The translations under genes were made by a program, and so were the position numbers. Source: Streptomyces violaceorubidus (lineage in GTDB: Bacteria; Actinomycetota; Actinomycetes; Streptomycetales; Streptomycetaceae). From it: 64,000 nt of DNA. Location of the stretch: assembly GCF_000717995.1 (NCBI RefSeq), contig NZ_JODM01000006.1, positions 62,001 through 126,000 on the forward strand. The letters are read 5' to 3'. The notes below the pieces were generated by a model. It worked only from the letters and a program-made list of their open reading frames with translations, did no database searches and had not been told where the DNA came from. Shown piece after piece: positions 32,594 to 40,941 of this stretch; the first letter of the stretch is position 1, and each line of letters starts with the position of its first letter.

Positions 32594-33619
32594 TCAGGCG
32601 GAGTCCCTGAGCACCAGTTCGGTACGGAGGATGACGTGCCGCCAGGCGACGGCGGAGTCCGCCATCTCCTCCCGCAGCAGCCGCACCATCGTGCGGCCGA
32701 TCTCCTCCAGCGGCTGACGGACCGTCGTCAGCGGCGGGTCCGTGGGACGGGCCGGGTGGAAGTCGTCGAAACCGATCACGGCGACCTCCTGCGGCACCCG
32801 TCGGCCCGCGGCGCGCAACGCGTTGAGCGCCCCGGCGGCCAGCGTGTCCGAGGCGGCGAAGACCGCGTCCAGGTCCGGGTGCCGGGCGAGCAACTCGGCC
32901 ATCGCCCGCTGCCCGCTCTCCTCCGTGAAGTCGCCCCCCTCGACGACCAGCGAATCCGCGGCCGGCACGCCCGCCCGTTCCAGGGCCTCCCGGTATCCGC
33001 GCAGGCGGCACTGGGCGACGTACATGTCGAGCGGACCGCTGATCGCCCCGATCGTGCCGCGGCCGGAGTCCAGCAGATGCGCGACCGCGCCGCGCGCACC
33101 GCCCGCGTTGTCGGCGTCTACGTAGGTGACGCTCTCCTCGCCGGAACGCCGCCCCAGCATGACGGTGGGCAGCCCCGTCCTGGCGAGCATGTCCGGCAGC
33201 GGGTCCTCGGCGTGCACGGACATCAGCAGCACCCCGTCGACCCGGCCGCCGCGCGCGTACTCCACGAAGCGCCGCCGTTCGGTGTCCGTGCGGACCAGGG
33301 TGAGCAGCAGCTGCAAGGGGGTGTCGGTGAGGGCGTCGCCGACGGCGTGGACGATCTCGGTGAAGAACGGCTCTCCGAACAGCCGCCAGTCCGGCTCCGT
33401 CATCACCAGCGCGACGGCGTCCGCACGGTGCCCCGCCAGGGAACGGGCCGCCAGATTCGGCACGTACCCCAGCTCGGCGATGGCCCGCTGTACGGCGCGG
33501 CGCGTCGAGTCCCGCACGCCGGTCGCGTTGTTGATCACCCTTGAGACGGTGCCTCGGCCCACGCCTGCGAGGGCGGCCACCTCCTCCAGCGTCGGCGTAC
33601 CCGGACGCTGCCTGCTCAT
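32594..33619 (-). CDS. LacI-family transcriptional regulator
   Basis: This 341-residue repressor has a LacI helix-turn-helix at residues 10-55 (TLEEVAALAGVGRGTVSRVIN) and the hinge region LGYVPNLAARSLAG. A periplasmic-binding-protein-like sugar domain follows, with GFDDFHPARPTDPPLTTVRQP near the C-terminus. It lies 211 bp upstream of celB on the same strand with the two CebR-type boxes in between. This makes it a candidate local regulator of the cellulase genes or of itself. It is not obviously CebR itself, which in streptomycetes sits with the cebEFG transporter. Confidence 0.87.
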   Translation of the reverse strand: MSRQRPGTPTLEEVAALAGVGRGTVSRVINNATGVRDSTRRAVQRAIAELGYVPNLAARSLAGHRADAVALVMTEPDWRLFGEPFFTEIVHAVGDALTDTPLQLLLTLVRTDTERRRFVEYARGGRVDGVLLMSVHAEDPLPDMLARTGLPTVMLGRRSGEESVTYVDADNAGGARGAVAHLLDSGRGTIGAISGPLDMYVAQCRLRGYREALERAGVPAADSLVVEGGDFTEESGQRAMAELLARHPDLDAVFAASDTLAAGALNALRAAGRRVPQEVAVIGFDDFHPARPTDPPLTTVRQPLEEIGRTMVRLLREEMADSAVAWRHVILRTELVLRDSA

Positions 33620-33730
33620 GTCGGCCCGCCTTCCCCCACGAGATCATCCGATACTACGGTGAGCGGCCCGGGCTCGGCGGGGTGATCGGGAGGGTGCGGC
33701 CGGCCGAGCGGCCCGTCCCCGGCGATCTCC

Positions 33731-33762
33731 GGGACGGCGAGTCACCGGGACGGCGAGTCACC
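33731..33762. repeat. 16-bp direct tandem repeat at the stop of the SWIM gene
   Basis: Two exact copies of GGGACGGCGAGTCACC lie side by side; the second contains the stop codon of the SWIM protein gene. No function is apparent. Confidence 0.8.
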
Positions 33763-35821
33763 GGGAGGCGAGGCCGGGGGGATCCGCACCCCACGCGGCG
33801 GCGCACAGGGCGCGGTCGACCTCCTCCGTGTAGACGGCCGCGCCGAGCCATGCCGTGGCGAAGCGCCCGATGTTGGCCGGGAGCAGGCGGCCGAAGGGGT
33901 CGCGCGTCCGTTCCGCGGCCGTGGCGTGCAGCGCGGTGAGCAGCTCACCGGCGGTGCCGAGACCGTGCCGACGCAGGAGGGCGGCCTCGGAGTGCCTGCT
34001 TCCGGGGAAGGCGAGCACGCGGCGGCCACCGGACGCGGCCTGGTGGACCCGGCGCCGCAGCAGATGCACGGGAGCCTCGTCGGCGTCGGTCGCGGGGTGA
34101 ACGGTCGGCACGGACCGGGGGCCGTCCGGGGGGACGGGGCTGCCCGGGGTGGCCGGGGGGACAGAGCTGCCCGGGGTGGCCGGGGTCACTGGGGTTGCCG
34201 GGGTGGCCGGGGTCGCTGGGGTGTCCGACCTCCGTTCCGTGGGCAGGTCCGCGCGGCGGAGCCGGTCGAGACCGAGGTCGACGTGCGCGGCCGGATCGGT
34301 GGGACGGCTCGCCGCCAGCAGCAGGGCACGGGGGAGCGGAGCAGGCGTGAGCCGGGCTATCACGCGCAGGCGGGCTCCCCGCCCGGAGGCGAGGAGGGCG
34401 AGGAGGCGGAGGTTCTCACGGTGGGGCAATGCGGGGTCGTCGTGCGCGGCGGCGAGCCGGACGGTCAGGCCGTCGCAGTCGGCGAGCAGGCACTCGCCCG
34501 CCGCCTCGCGGACCGTGCCGATGAGCGTGACGTCGAGGAACAGCAGGTCCTGGCCGTCCCTACCGCCTTCGCCGTCCCGGCGGTCCCGGCCTCCCCCCGC
34601 GGTCCGTTCGCCGGTGTCCTGGGTGTTGCCGGTGTGGTGGGTCCCGTGGGTCCCGTCGTTGTCCTTCGCTTTCGGTGCGTCCAGGTCACCCGCCAGTGCC
34701 CGGGAGATCTGCTCGGCGACCGGCACCGACCACAGACGGTCGAGTGGCTCGGCGTGCCACGAGACGCCGGGCGCGCGCACGGCCCGCACACCTGCCCCCG
34801 CTCCCAGACGGCCCGTGGGGGAGACCGTCGACCCGGACACCGCGAGCCCGGCGCGGGAGAGCTCACGCGGGGTCAGGGAGGTGTCGCCGATGCGCACGGC
34901 ACGGTCCGCCGAGCCCGTGGCCCGCTCGGCGCCGCCCGGGGCCACGTCCGGGACCGTATAGAGCCGCCCCGCGGCATCGGCGGTCCAGGTGACGGTGCCC
35001 GCGTAGCCGGTCGTCGTGAGGACCGGCTCGGCGAAGAGCCCGTACAGGCGCAGGGATCCGTCCGGCGTGTACGGTCGGCGTACCGTGCCGCGCAGCCCGG
35101 CGAGTTCAGGCCCGGTGGCCATCGGCAGCCGGTGTGCGAGGACCAGGACGTCACGCAGGGCGGCGGTCAGGTCGCCCAGACGGTGGGCGGGGTCGTGGTC
35201 ACGGGCCGCGCGCAACGCCGTGACGACCGCGACGGCACGGCCCGCCGCGCGCGGGAGACCGGCCAGTCGGGCGGTGTGCGCCGCCCGCAGCAACTCCGCC
35301 TGAAGTACGGCCCCGGCTCCTTCCACGCCTGCTTCCAGCACGGCTGCCGCAGCCTCGTGCAGGGCGGCCGCGGCCGTGCACTGGGCGGGGGTGGCCGATT
35401 CGTGAACGGGATCGTCGGCGGTGACGGGAGCCGGAGCGGGAAGTACGGCCGAGGCCGATACCGATGTCGATACCTGGGGCGATTCCCGCTGCGGTTCCGT
35501 GGGCTGCGGCTCACCGACCGCCGGGTCCGCGGGCTCGGCGACCGGGGCCGCCGATGCCGCGGCGGCCCGGTGCAGGCAGTCGGGTGCGAGCAGGCACCCG
35601 CAGCGGATCGCCCCGGCACTCGTCACGACTCCGCCGGGCGCGTGCAGTTCGAGGTCGGTGTCGTCGTCGACCGCGATGCGTACGATGTCGCCGTCCCGGA
35701 CCACGGGCCGCCCCGCGACCTTGGCGACCCCCGCGTCCAGCCGTTTGCGCAGCCTGGGTGTGAGCGCCGCGACGAGCTGGGCGGTCACCGAGGGACTGAC
35801 CGGCGGAAGGTGCGGGCTCAT
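33758..35821 (-). CDS. SWIM zinc-finger protein of the MoxR-VWA locus (YehQ-like)
   Basis: This 687-residue protein has a SWIM zinc finger near the N-terminus (Cys74, Cys76, Cys82 and His84 in AIRCGCLLAPDCLHR), a motif for nucleic-acid or protein binding. The middle is helical and Ala-rich, and there is a long Pro/Thr/Ser linker (about 560-600, TPATPATPATPVTP). The end is a conserved helical domain (RDPFGRLLPANIGRFATAWLG). Its ATG overlaps the VWA gene stop (ATGA). It occupies the place of YehQ in the E. coli yehLMPQ group. No enzymatic motif is seen. Confidence 0.8.
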   Translation of the reverse strand: MSPHLPPVSPSVTAQLVAALTPRLRKRLDAGVAKVAGRPVVRDGDIVRIAVDDDTDLELHAPGGVVTSAGAIRCGCLLAPDCLHRAAAASAAPVAEPADPAVGEPQPTEPQRESPQVSTSVSASAVLPAPAPVTADDPVHESATPAQCTAAAALHEAAAAVLEAGVEGAGAVLQAELLRAAHTARLAGLPRAAGRAVAVVTALRAARDHDPAHRLGDLTAALRDVLVLAHRLPMATGPELAGLRGTVRRPYTPDGSLRLYGLFAEPVLTTTGYAGTVTWTADAAGRLYTVPDVAPGGAERATGSADRAVRIGDTSLTPRELSRAGLAVSGSTVSPTGRLGAGAGVRAVRAPGVSWHAEPLDRLWSVPVAEQISRALAGDLDAPKAKDNDGTHGTHHTGNTQDTGERTAGGGRDRRDGEGGRDGQDLLFLDVTLIGTVREAAGECLLADCDGLTVRLAAAHDDPALPHRENLRLLALLASGRGARLRVIARLTPAPLPRALLLAASRPTDPAAHVDLGLDRLRRADLPTERRSDTPATPATPATPVTPATPGSSVPPATPGSPVPPDGPRSVPTVHPATDADEAPVHLLRRRVHQAASGGRRVLAFPGSRHSEAALLRRHGLGTAGELLTALHATAAERTRDPFGRLLPANIGRFATAWLGAAVYTEEVDRALCAAAWGADPPGLASR

Positions 35822-38800
35822 GCGATCTTCTCCCCTACCCAGCGGGCGAGTTCGAGTGGACTGAGCGCGGCGACCGGCATGCCCGCGGCGACGAGCTGCG
35901 CCGCCACCCCGATGGCATAACGCGGGCGGCCCGCGTCGTCCAGGCTCGCGCAGCCCAGCAGGTGGCAACCGGCCCCGACCAGTGCGCGGACTTCGGCGAG
36001 CAGCCCGCCCAGCGGATAGCCCTCCTCGAAGTCGCTGACGACGACCACGAGGGTGCGGGACGGCACGGTGACGAGCTCGCGGGCGTGCCGCAGTCCCGCG
36101 GCGATGTGGGTGCCGCCGCCCACGCTGACCTCCAGCAGCAGGGACAGCGGATCGTCGACGTGGTCGGTGAGGTCCATGACCTGGGTGGAGAAGGCCAGGA
36201 AGTGTGTGGACAACGTGGGCACGCCCGCCAGCACCGATGCGGTGAGGGCCGCCCAGACCGTGGACGCCTCCATGGAACCCGACACGTCCGTCACCAGGAT
36301 CAGCCGCCAGTCGGCGGACCTCCTGGCCCGGGTGCGGAAGACGGGGTGCTCCGGGACGACCCGGACGCCGCCGTCCGGACCGCGGTACGCCGAGGCGAGG
36401 TTGGCCCGCAGCGTGCGGGGCAGATCGAGACCACCGCCCGGCCGGCGGCTGGGACGCGGCACGACGCCGCCGTGCAGCGCGGGGCGCAACCGGGTGGCCA
36501 ACTCCCGGGTGAGTGCCTCGACCAGTCGCCGCACGAGCGGCCGGAGCGCGGCCAACCGTGCCTCGGGCAGGCCCCCCGCATGCCGCAGCACGGTGCGCAG
36601 CAGGTCGACGGAGGGCCGCACGCTCTCCGCGTCGAGTTCGGCCAGGACGTCCGGGCGGCCCGACGCGGCCGCCGCCGCCAGGACCTCCTCGCGGATGCCT
36701 GGTCCGAACAGCGCCGCCAGATCCTCCGACCACTCACGCGCACTCGGATACGAGGGCTCCCGGCCGCCGCCGAATCCGGACCTGCCCGGCCCGGTCAGGT
36801 CACCCCGGCTGCCCTCGCCCCGACCGCTGCCGTACAGCTCGTCCAACGCGGTGGCCGGCGCGGTCGCCGCCGGAGACAGTCGCTCGGTACGGCGCCCCAG
36901 CAGGAGTCGCCAGCGGTCGGACGGGGTCAGATGGTCATCCTCGGCCATGAGGAAGGGGCCGACGGCGGGCTTGGCCGTGCCGTCGGGCCTGTCGTCCCGG
37001 CCGGCTTCGCCGGGTGCATGTGGCTCACCGGCCTCGCTGGGTCCAACGGCCTCGCTGGGGCCCGTGGTCCTGGTCCTGCTGGGCTCACCGGTCTTGCTGA
37101 GCTCGTGGTGGGGGATGTGGGGCTGCTGGGCCTCGACGGGATGGCGGGGCGGCCGCGCGGGGAGGGCCGGAGGCAGCAGCCGGAGCCCGCCGAGGGTGGC
37201 CCGCGCCATGAGGTCCGCGCGGGTCCACAGCGCGAGCGCGGCGGGATCCACCCCGCCCGTTTCGCCCGGCCGGTCGGCGTCCAGACGCTCCTCGACGACG
37301 GACAGGAGACGGTCGCGGGCGGCCGGGCTGAGTGTGTCGAAACCGCCCCGCAGGGCCGGCAACCGGTCCAGGAACTCCCGGTCGCCCAGCTCCGACACCC
37401 GGTCGAGGAGCGGATCGAGCGCCGGGGCCGCCGACTCCAGCAGCGGACCCGCGGCCGTCAGCAGCCCCGTGAGCCGGGCGGTGAGCGCGGAGCGGGAAGC
37501 GCGGTCGCCGGCCGCGTCGACCCAGGAGGCGACGCGTTCGCCGAGTACGTCGGGATCCTCGTGTCCGAGGAGCACCCGGACGGCTCCGGCGGCGCCGCGC
37601 ATCAGGGGCGAGCCCTCGTGGGCCAACCGGGCCAGCGCGTCGGTCAGCCGGACGCCGCCGAGCACGTCCGCGCGATGGGCTAGCTCCAGCAGGGCGTGCG
37701 CGTCCGCCGGGTCCTCGGCACCGCTGAGCCCGTCCACCTGGCGCACCGCCGCGGCGGTGAGGAGCTCGGCCACGGCAGTGGCCCGGAGGGCACGGTCCGC
37801 GTCGGCACCCAGCCCCGGGACGTGCCCCGCCCGCAACCGGTCCAGGAGGCCCAGCCCGCTGAGGAGTTCGGGCAGGGTGGCGGCACCCGGCAGGACGTCG
37901 GCGGTCTCCGCGAGCCGTGCGTCCGCCAGGTCCGGCAGACCGCACTCGGCCGCCTGCCGGAGTCCGTCCAGGGTCTGTGCGGCGGTGGGACCGCCCTCGT
38001 CCCGCTCCGCCCGCCACCGCTCGCGCAGTACCCCCTCTGCGGCCTGCGCGGGCGTGACACCGTGCACGCCGACCGCGGACAGCATCGCCTCGGTGGCCGG
38101 AGTCCAGCGCGCCTCCCACCGTGTCGTCAACGTCTCGGCACCGCCCGCGCCGACGGCGTCCCGCGCCTCGGCGTACGGCACGCCGCACACCGTCAGGCGG
38201 CGGAGCAACAGGTCGCGTGCGCGGTCGAGGTCGGACCGCAGGGGGTCGAGCCGCAGCTCCCGCGTGCTCGTGGCCGAGCCCGGGCCGGGCAGCCCCAGAG
38301 CGGTCAGCTCGTCCTCGACCGCGGGAGCGAGGCCGCTGCGCGGCGCGCCCGGAGCGGGGTGGCCGCTGCGGGTGCCGACGAGGACCTGTTCCATCGCCCG
38401 GGCGACGGCCCGTCCCCGGCCGTACGGCTCACCCTGCGCGAGTACGGTCTGCACCGCCTCGACCAACTCTCCCCGGCCTGCCGCCGGCAGCCCGCGCAGC
38501 CGTGCCAGGTCCGAGGCCAACCGCACGATCTCGCGCGCGTCGGCGGGCCCCGACGGGTGCCCGAGCCCGCGCAGCGCCGCACACACCCGTACGGCCGTCT
38601 GCGTCAGCGCCTCCTCCAGCGCGCCCGGATCACCGGCCGCCCGCACCACCAGATGCTGCCACTCCGGGTCCCGGATACCCGCCGGGTAGCCGGACCGCTC
38701 GTCCAGGAGGGCGTACGTGTACGGGATGAGGGAGGTGGTCCAGGCGGGCCGGTCGTCGGGGCCGGCGGGCTCGCCGGGGCCATCCCGCCCGGGGCCGTCC

Positions 38801-39714
38801 GCGGTGACCGGGGAGACCAGCGCCGGAGCGTGGAACGCGCCGACGACCAGGGCCGCCCGCGAACCGTCCGCGGTGGCGGCGGCCAGGCCGGAGCGCATCC
38901 ACGCCTCACGCCGCAGATCCAGGTGGGTTACGCCGCCGGAGGCGAGGGCCTCCTCGCGCAGCGCCCAGCCGGTCAGGAGCGCGGCGCGGCGCAACGACTC
39001 CGGCCCGGACCCCGGAGCCGCAGCCTCGACGAGGCGGTCCCACAGATCCTCGCCGGGACGCCCGGTGAGCCGCGCCCGCAGAGCCGCGCCGAGCCCGGCA
39101 CGGTCCGAACGGCCCGAAGAACCCGAACGGTCCGGCTCCGGCGCGGCAGGTTCCGCGACGGACGTGGGTGCGGTGGGTGAGCTGGGTGGTGTGGGTGGTG
39201 TGGGTGGTGGGGGTGGGGTGGACGCGCTGGGCGCGGTGGGTGCTCCCGGGCGCCTCCCCTCCCGCCACGCCCGGTCGGCCAACGGCAGGTCGCAGGCGAT
39301 GACCGGAACGCCCCGCCGGGCGGCCCAGCGCACGGCGGCCAGCTCCGGGGAGAAGTCGGCGAACGGATAGAAGGCAGTCCCCGCCCCCACCTCCCGGCTG
39401 GCCGCGGCCAGCGCGACCGGCGCCCGTGTCTCCTCGTGGCCCAGCCAGGGAAGCCAGTCCTGCATCTCGGCGGGCAGCTCGACCAGCAGGACCTCCGGAG
39501 CGGCCCGGTCGAGGAGCGCGGGCACGGCCGCTGCCAGGGACGGCGCGTGATGCCGTACGCCGATGAGGAAGGGCACCCCGGGACCGGTGAGCGCCGCTAC
39601 CGCCTCCTCCGCGGACAGGAGCGAGGGCGGGGAGGGAAAGGGCGGGGAGGGAAAGGACGGGGAGGGAAAGGGCGAGGGGGAGACGGCGTCGGGGGAGGAC
39701 GGGGAGGGGGACAC
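35818..39714 (-). CDS. DUF5682-VWA fusion protein (YehM plus YehP)
   Basis: This 1298-residue protein joins two functions usually encoded separately. The N-terminal 900 residues are DUF5682-like: after a Ser/Pro-rich leader comes VPFLIGVRHHAPSLA, then VLLVELPAEMQDWLPWL, SFTYALLD-like SLIPYTYALLDERSGYPAG, and helical repeats. The C-terminal 380 residues hold a von Willebrand A domain with an intact metal site: Asp1143-Val-Ser-Gly-Ser, Thr1202 in GGGTHIAAG and Asp1228 in SDFEEG. A possible internal ATG (at 36948) has no ribosome-binding site, so I treat it as one chain. GGAGGG precedes the GTG start, which lies 5 bp after the AAA ATPase stop. Confidence 0.8.
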   Translation of the reverse strand: MSPSPSSPDAVSPSPFPSPSFPSPPFPSPPSLLSAEEAVAALTGPGVPFLIGVRHHAPSLAAAVPALLDRAAPEVLLVELPAEMQDWLPWLGHEETRAPVALAAASREVGAGTAFYPFADFSPELAAVRWAARRGVPVIACDLPLADRAWREGRRPGAPTAPSASTPPPPPTPPTPPSSPTAPTSVAEPAAPEPDRSGSSGRSDRAGLGAALRARLTGRPGEDLWDRLVEAAAPGSGPESLRRAALLTGWALREEALASGGVTHLDLRREAWMRSGLAAATADGSRAALVVGAFHAPALVSPVTADGPGRDGPGEPAGPDDRPAWTTSLIPYTYALLDERSGYPAGIRDPEWQHLVVRAAGDPGALEEALTQTAVRVCAALRGLGHPSGPADAREIVRLASDLARLRGLPAAGRGELVEAVQTVLAQGEPYGRGRAVARAMEQVLVGTRSGHPAPGAPRSGLAPAVEDELTALGLPGPGSATSTRELRLDPLRSDLDRARDLLLRRLTVCGVPYAEARDAVGAGGAETLTTRWEARWTPATEAMLSAVGVHGVTPAQAAEGVLRERWRAERDEGGPTAAQTLDGLRQAAECGLPDLADARLAETADVLPGAATLPELLSGLGLLDRLRAGHVPGLGADADRALRATAVAELLTAAAVRQVDGLSGAEDPADAHALLELAHRADVLGGVRLTDALARLAHEGSPLMRGAAGAVRVLLGHEDPDVLGERVASWVDAAGDRASRSALTARLTGLLTAAGPLLESAAPALDPLLDRVSELGDREFLDRLPALRGGFDTLSPAARDRLLSVVEERLDADRPGETGGVDPAALALWTRADLMARATLGGLRLLPPALPARPPRHPVEAQQPHIPHHELSKTGEPSRTRTTGPSEAVGPSEAGEPHAPGEAGRDDRPDGTAKPAVGPFLMAEDDHLTPSDRWRLLLGRRTERLSPAATAPATALDELYGSGRGEGSRGDLTGPGRSGFGGGREPSYPSAREWSEDLAALFGPGIREEVLAAAAASGRPDVLAELDAESVRPSVDLLRTVLRHAGGLPEARLAALRPLVRRLVEALTRELATRLRPALHGGVVPRPSRRPGGGLDLPRTLRANLASAYRGPDGGVRVVPEHPVFRTRARRSADWRLILVTDVSGSMEASTVWAALTASVLAGVPTLSTHFLAFSTQVMDLTDHVDDPLSLLLEVSVGGGTHIAAGLRHARELVTVPSRTLVVVVSDFEEGYPLGGLLAEVRALVGAGCHLLGCASLDDAGRPRYAIGVAAQLVAAGMPVAALSPLELARWVGEKIA

Positions 39715-39719
39715 GGAGG

Positions 39720-40889
39720 TCAGCCCTCCAGGACCGTGCGCAGGTCCCACAGGGTGCGCCAGGTGGCGGAACCCTGCTCGGCGCGCCGCCGGACCGGACC
39801 GTCCCAGTACCCGCGCAGCCGCGCCGCGTCGGCCGGGTCGTCCTTGCGGACCACCCCGAGGAGATGCCCCGGCAGCAGGCCCAGCACATCGCGGTCCCCG
39901 GGGAAGTACGCCGCGGCCAACCCCAGCGCCCCCGCGACCGACACGGCCTCCGCGGTGCTCATGACCGTGGAGGGGCGCTCCACCTCCCAGCCCTCCGCCG
40001 ACCGGCCCTCGCGCAGGTCGCGGAAGGCGACGACCAGTGCTTCCAAAACCGCCTCGTCGACCCTGAACGGTGCGCCGGCCCGTTCGACCGAGGCCCGTGC
40101 CTGGCTGCGGACCAGGGCCGTCTCGGCGTCCAGGTCCGGGATGGGACCGACGGTCTCGAAATTGAAGCGGCGCTTGAGGGCGGCGGACATCTCGGACACC
40201 CCCTTGTCGCGCAGGTTGGCGGTGGCGATGAGGTTGAAGCCGGGGGCGGCATGCGCCAGCGCGTCCTCGGTGCCCGAGAGTTCGGGGACGGCGATGCGCC
40301 GCTCGGAGAGCAGGGAGACCAGGGCGTCCTGCACCTCCGGCAGACAGCGGGTCACCTCCTCGACGCGGGCGATGCCGCCCCGGGTCATCGCCGTCAGGAC
40401 CGGGGAGGGCACGAGCGCGGCGCGGCTGGGACCCTGGGCGAGCAGCAGGGCGTAGTTCCAGCCGTACTTGAGCTGGTCCTCGGTCGTACCCGCCGTGCCC
40501 TGCACCACCAGGCCGCTGGTGCCGCACACGGCCGCCGACAGCAGTTCGGACAGCAGGGACTTGGCGGTGCCGGGCTCGCCGACGAGCAGCAGTCCGCGCT
40601 CCCCGGCCAGCGTGACGACGCACCGCTCGACCAGCGCCCGGTCGCCGACGAACTTGCCCTCCACCACCAGCCGGCGAGGTACGCCCTCCGGTGCCTCGGC
40701 CCCCTCGGGCAGCCGCAGGGCACGGTCGTCGCTGCCCATCACGAAGGTGACCACGGCGCGGGGTGTGAGCCGCCAGGCGGGCGGGCGGGGACCGTCGTCG
40801 TAGGCGGCGAGGAAGGCCAGTTCGGAGGCGTACCGGTCCTCGGGCGGCACGATCTGGCGGGCGGTGGCGGGGGAGAGGATGGTGGTCAT
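39720..40889 (-). CDS. MoxR-type AAA+ ATPase, YehL subfamily
   Basis: This 389-residue AAA+ ATPase has Walker A GEPGTAKS (104-111), a Walker B-like IARVEEVTRC (173-182) and sensor-1 FNLIATANLRDKG. It also has TEDQLKYGWNYALL, characteristic of MoxR-type proteins, and a C-terminal lid. MoxR ATPases typically act as chaperones together with VWA-domain partners that are encoded next door, as here. The role is inferred to be remodelling of a target complex by this ATPase and the DUF5682-VWA protein. The ATP-binding motifs look functional. Confidence 0.88.
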   Translation of the reverse strand: MTTILSPATARQIVPPEDRYASELAFLAAYDDGPRPPAWRLTPRAVVTFVMGSDDRALRLPEGAEAPEGVPRRLVVEGKFVGDRALVERCVVTLAGERGLLLVGEPGTAKSLLSELLSAAVCGTSGLVVQGTAGTTEDQLKYGWNYALLLAQGPSRAALVPSPVLTAMTRGGIARVEEVTRCLPEVQDALVSLLSERRIAVPELSGTEDALAHAAPGFNLIATANLRDKGVSEMSAALKRRFNFETVGPIPDLDAETALVRSQARASVERAGAPFRVDEAVLEALVVAFRDLREGRSAEGWEVERPSTVMSTAEAVSVAGALGLAAAYFPGDRDVLGLLPGHLLGVVRKDDPADAARLRGYWDGPVRRRAEQGSATWRTLWDLRTVLEG

Positions 40890-40941
40890 CGACGGATCTT
40901 CCGGTGGGGTCGGGCAGCGGTCACTGGGACTTCGCGCAGGG

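Noticed and set aside
36948..36948. Separate start for an independent VWA protein
   Set aside because: No Shine-Dalgarno sequence precedes this ATG and the frame continues unbroken from DUF5682; a weak internal start cannot be fully excluded.
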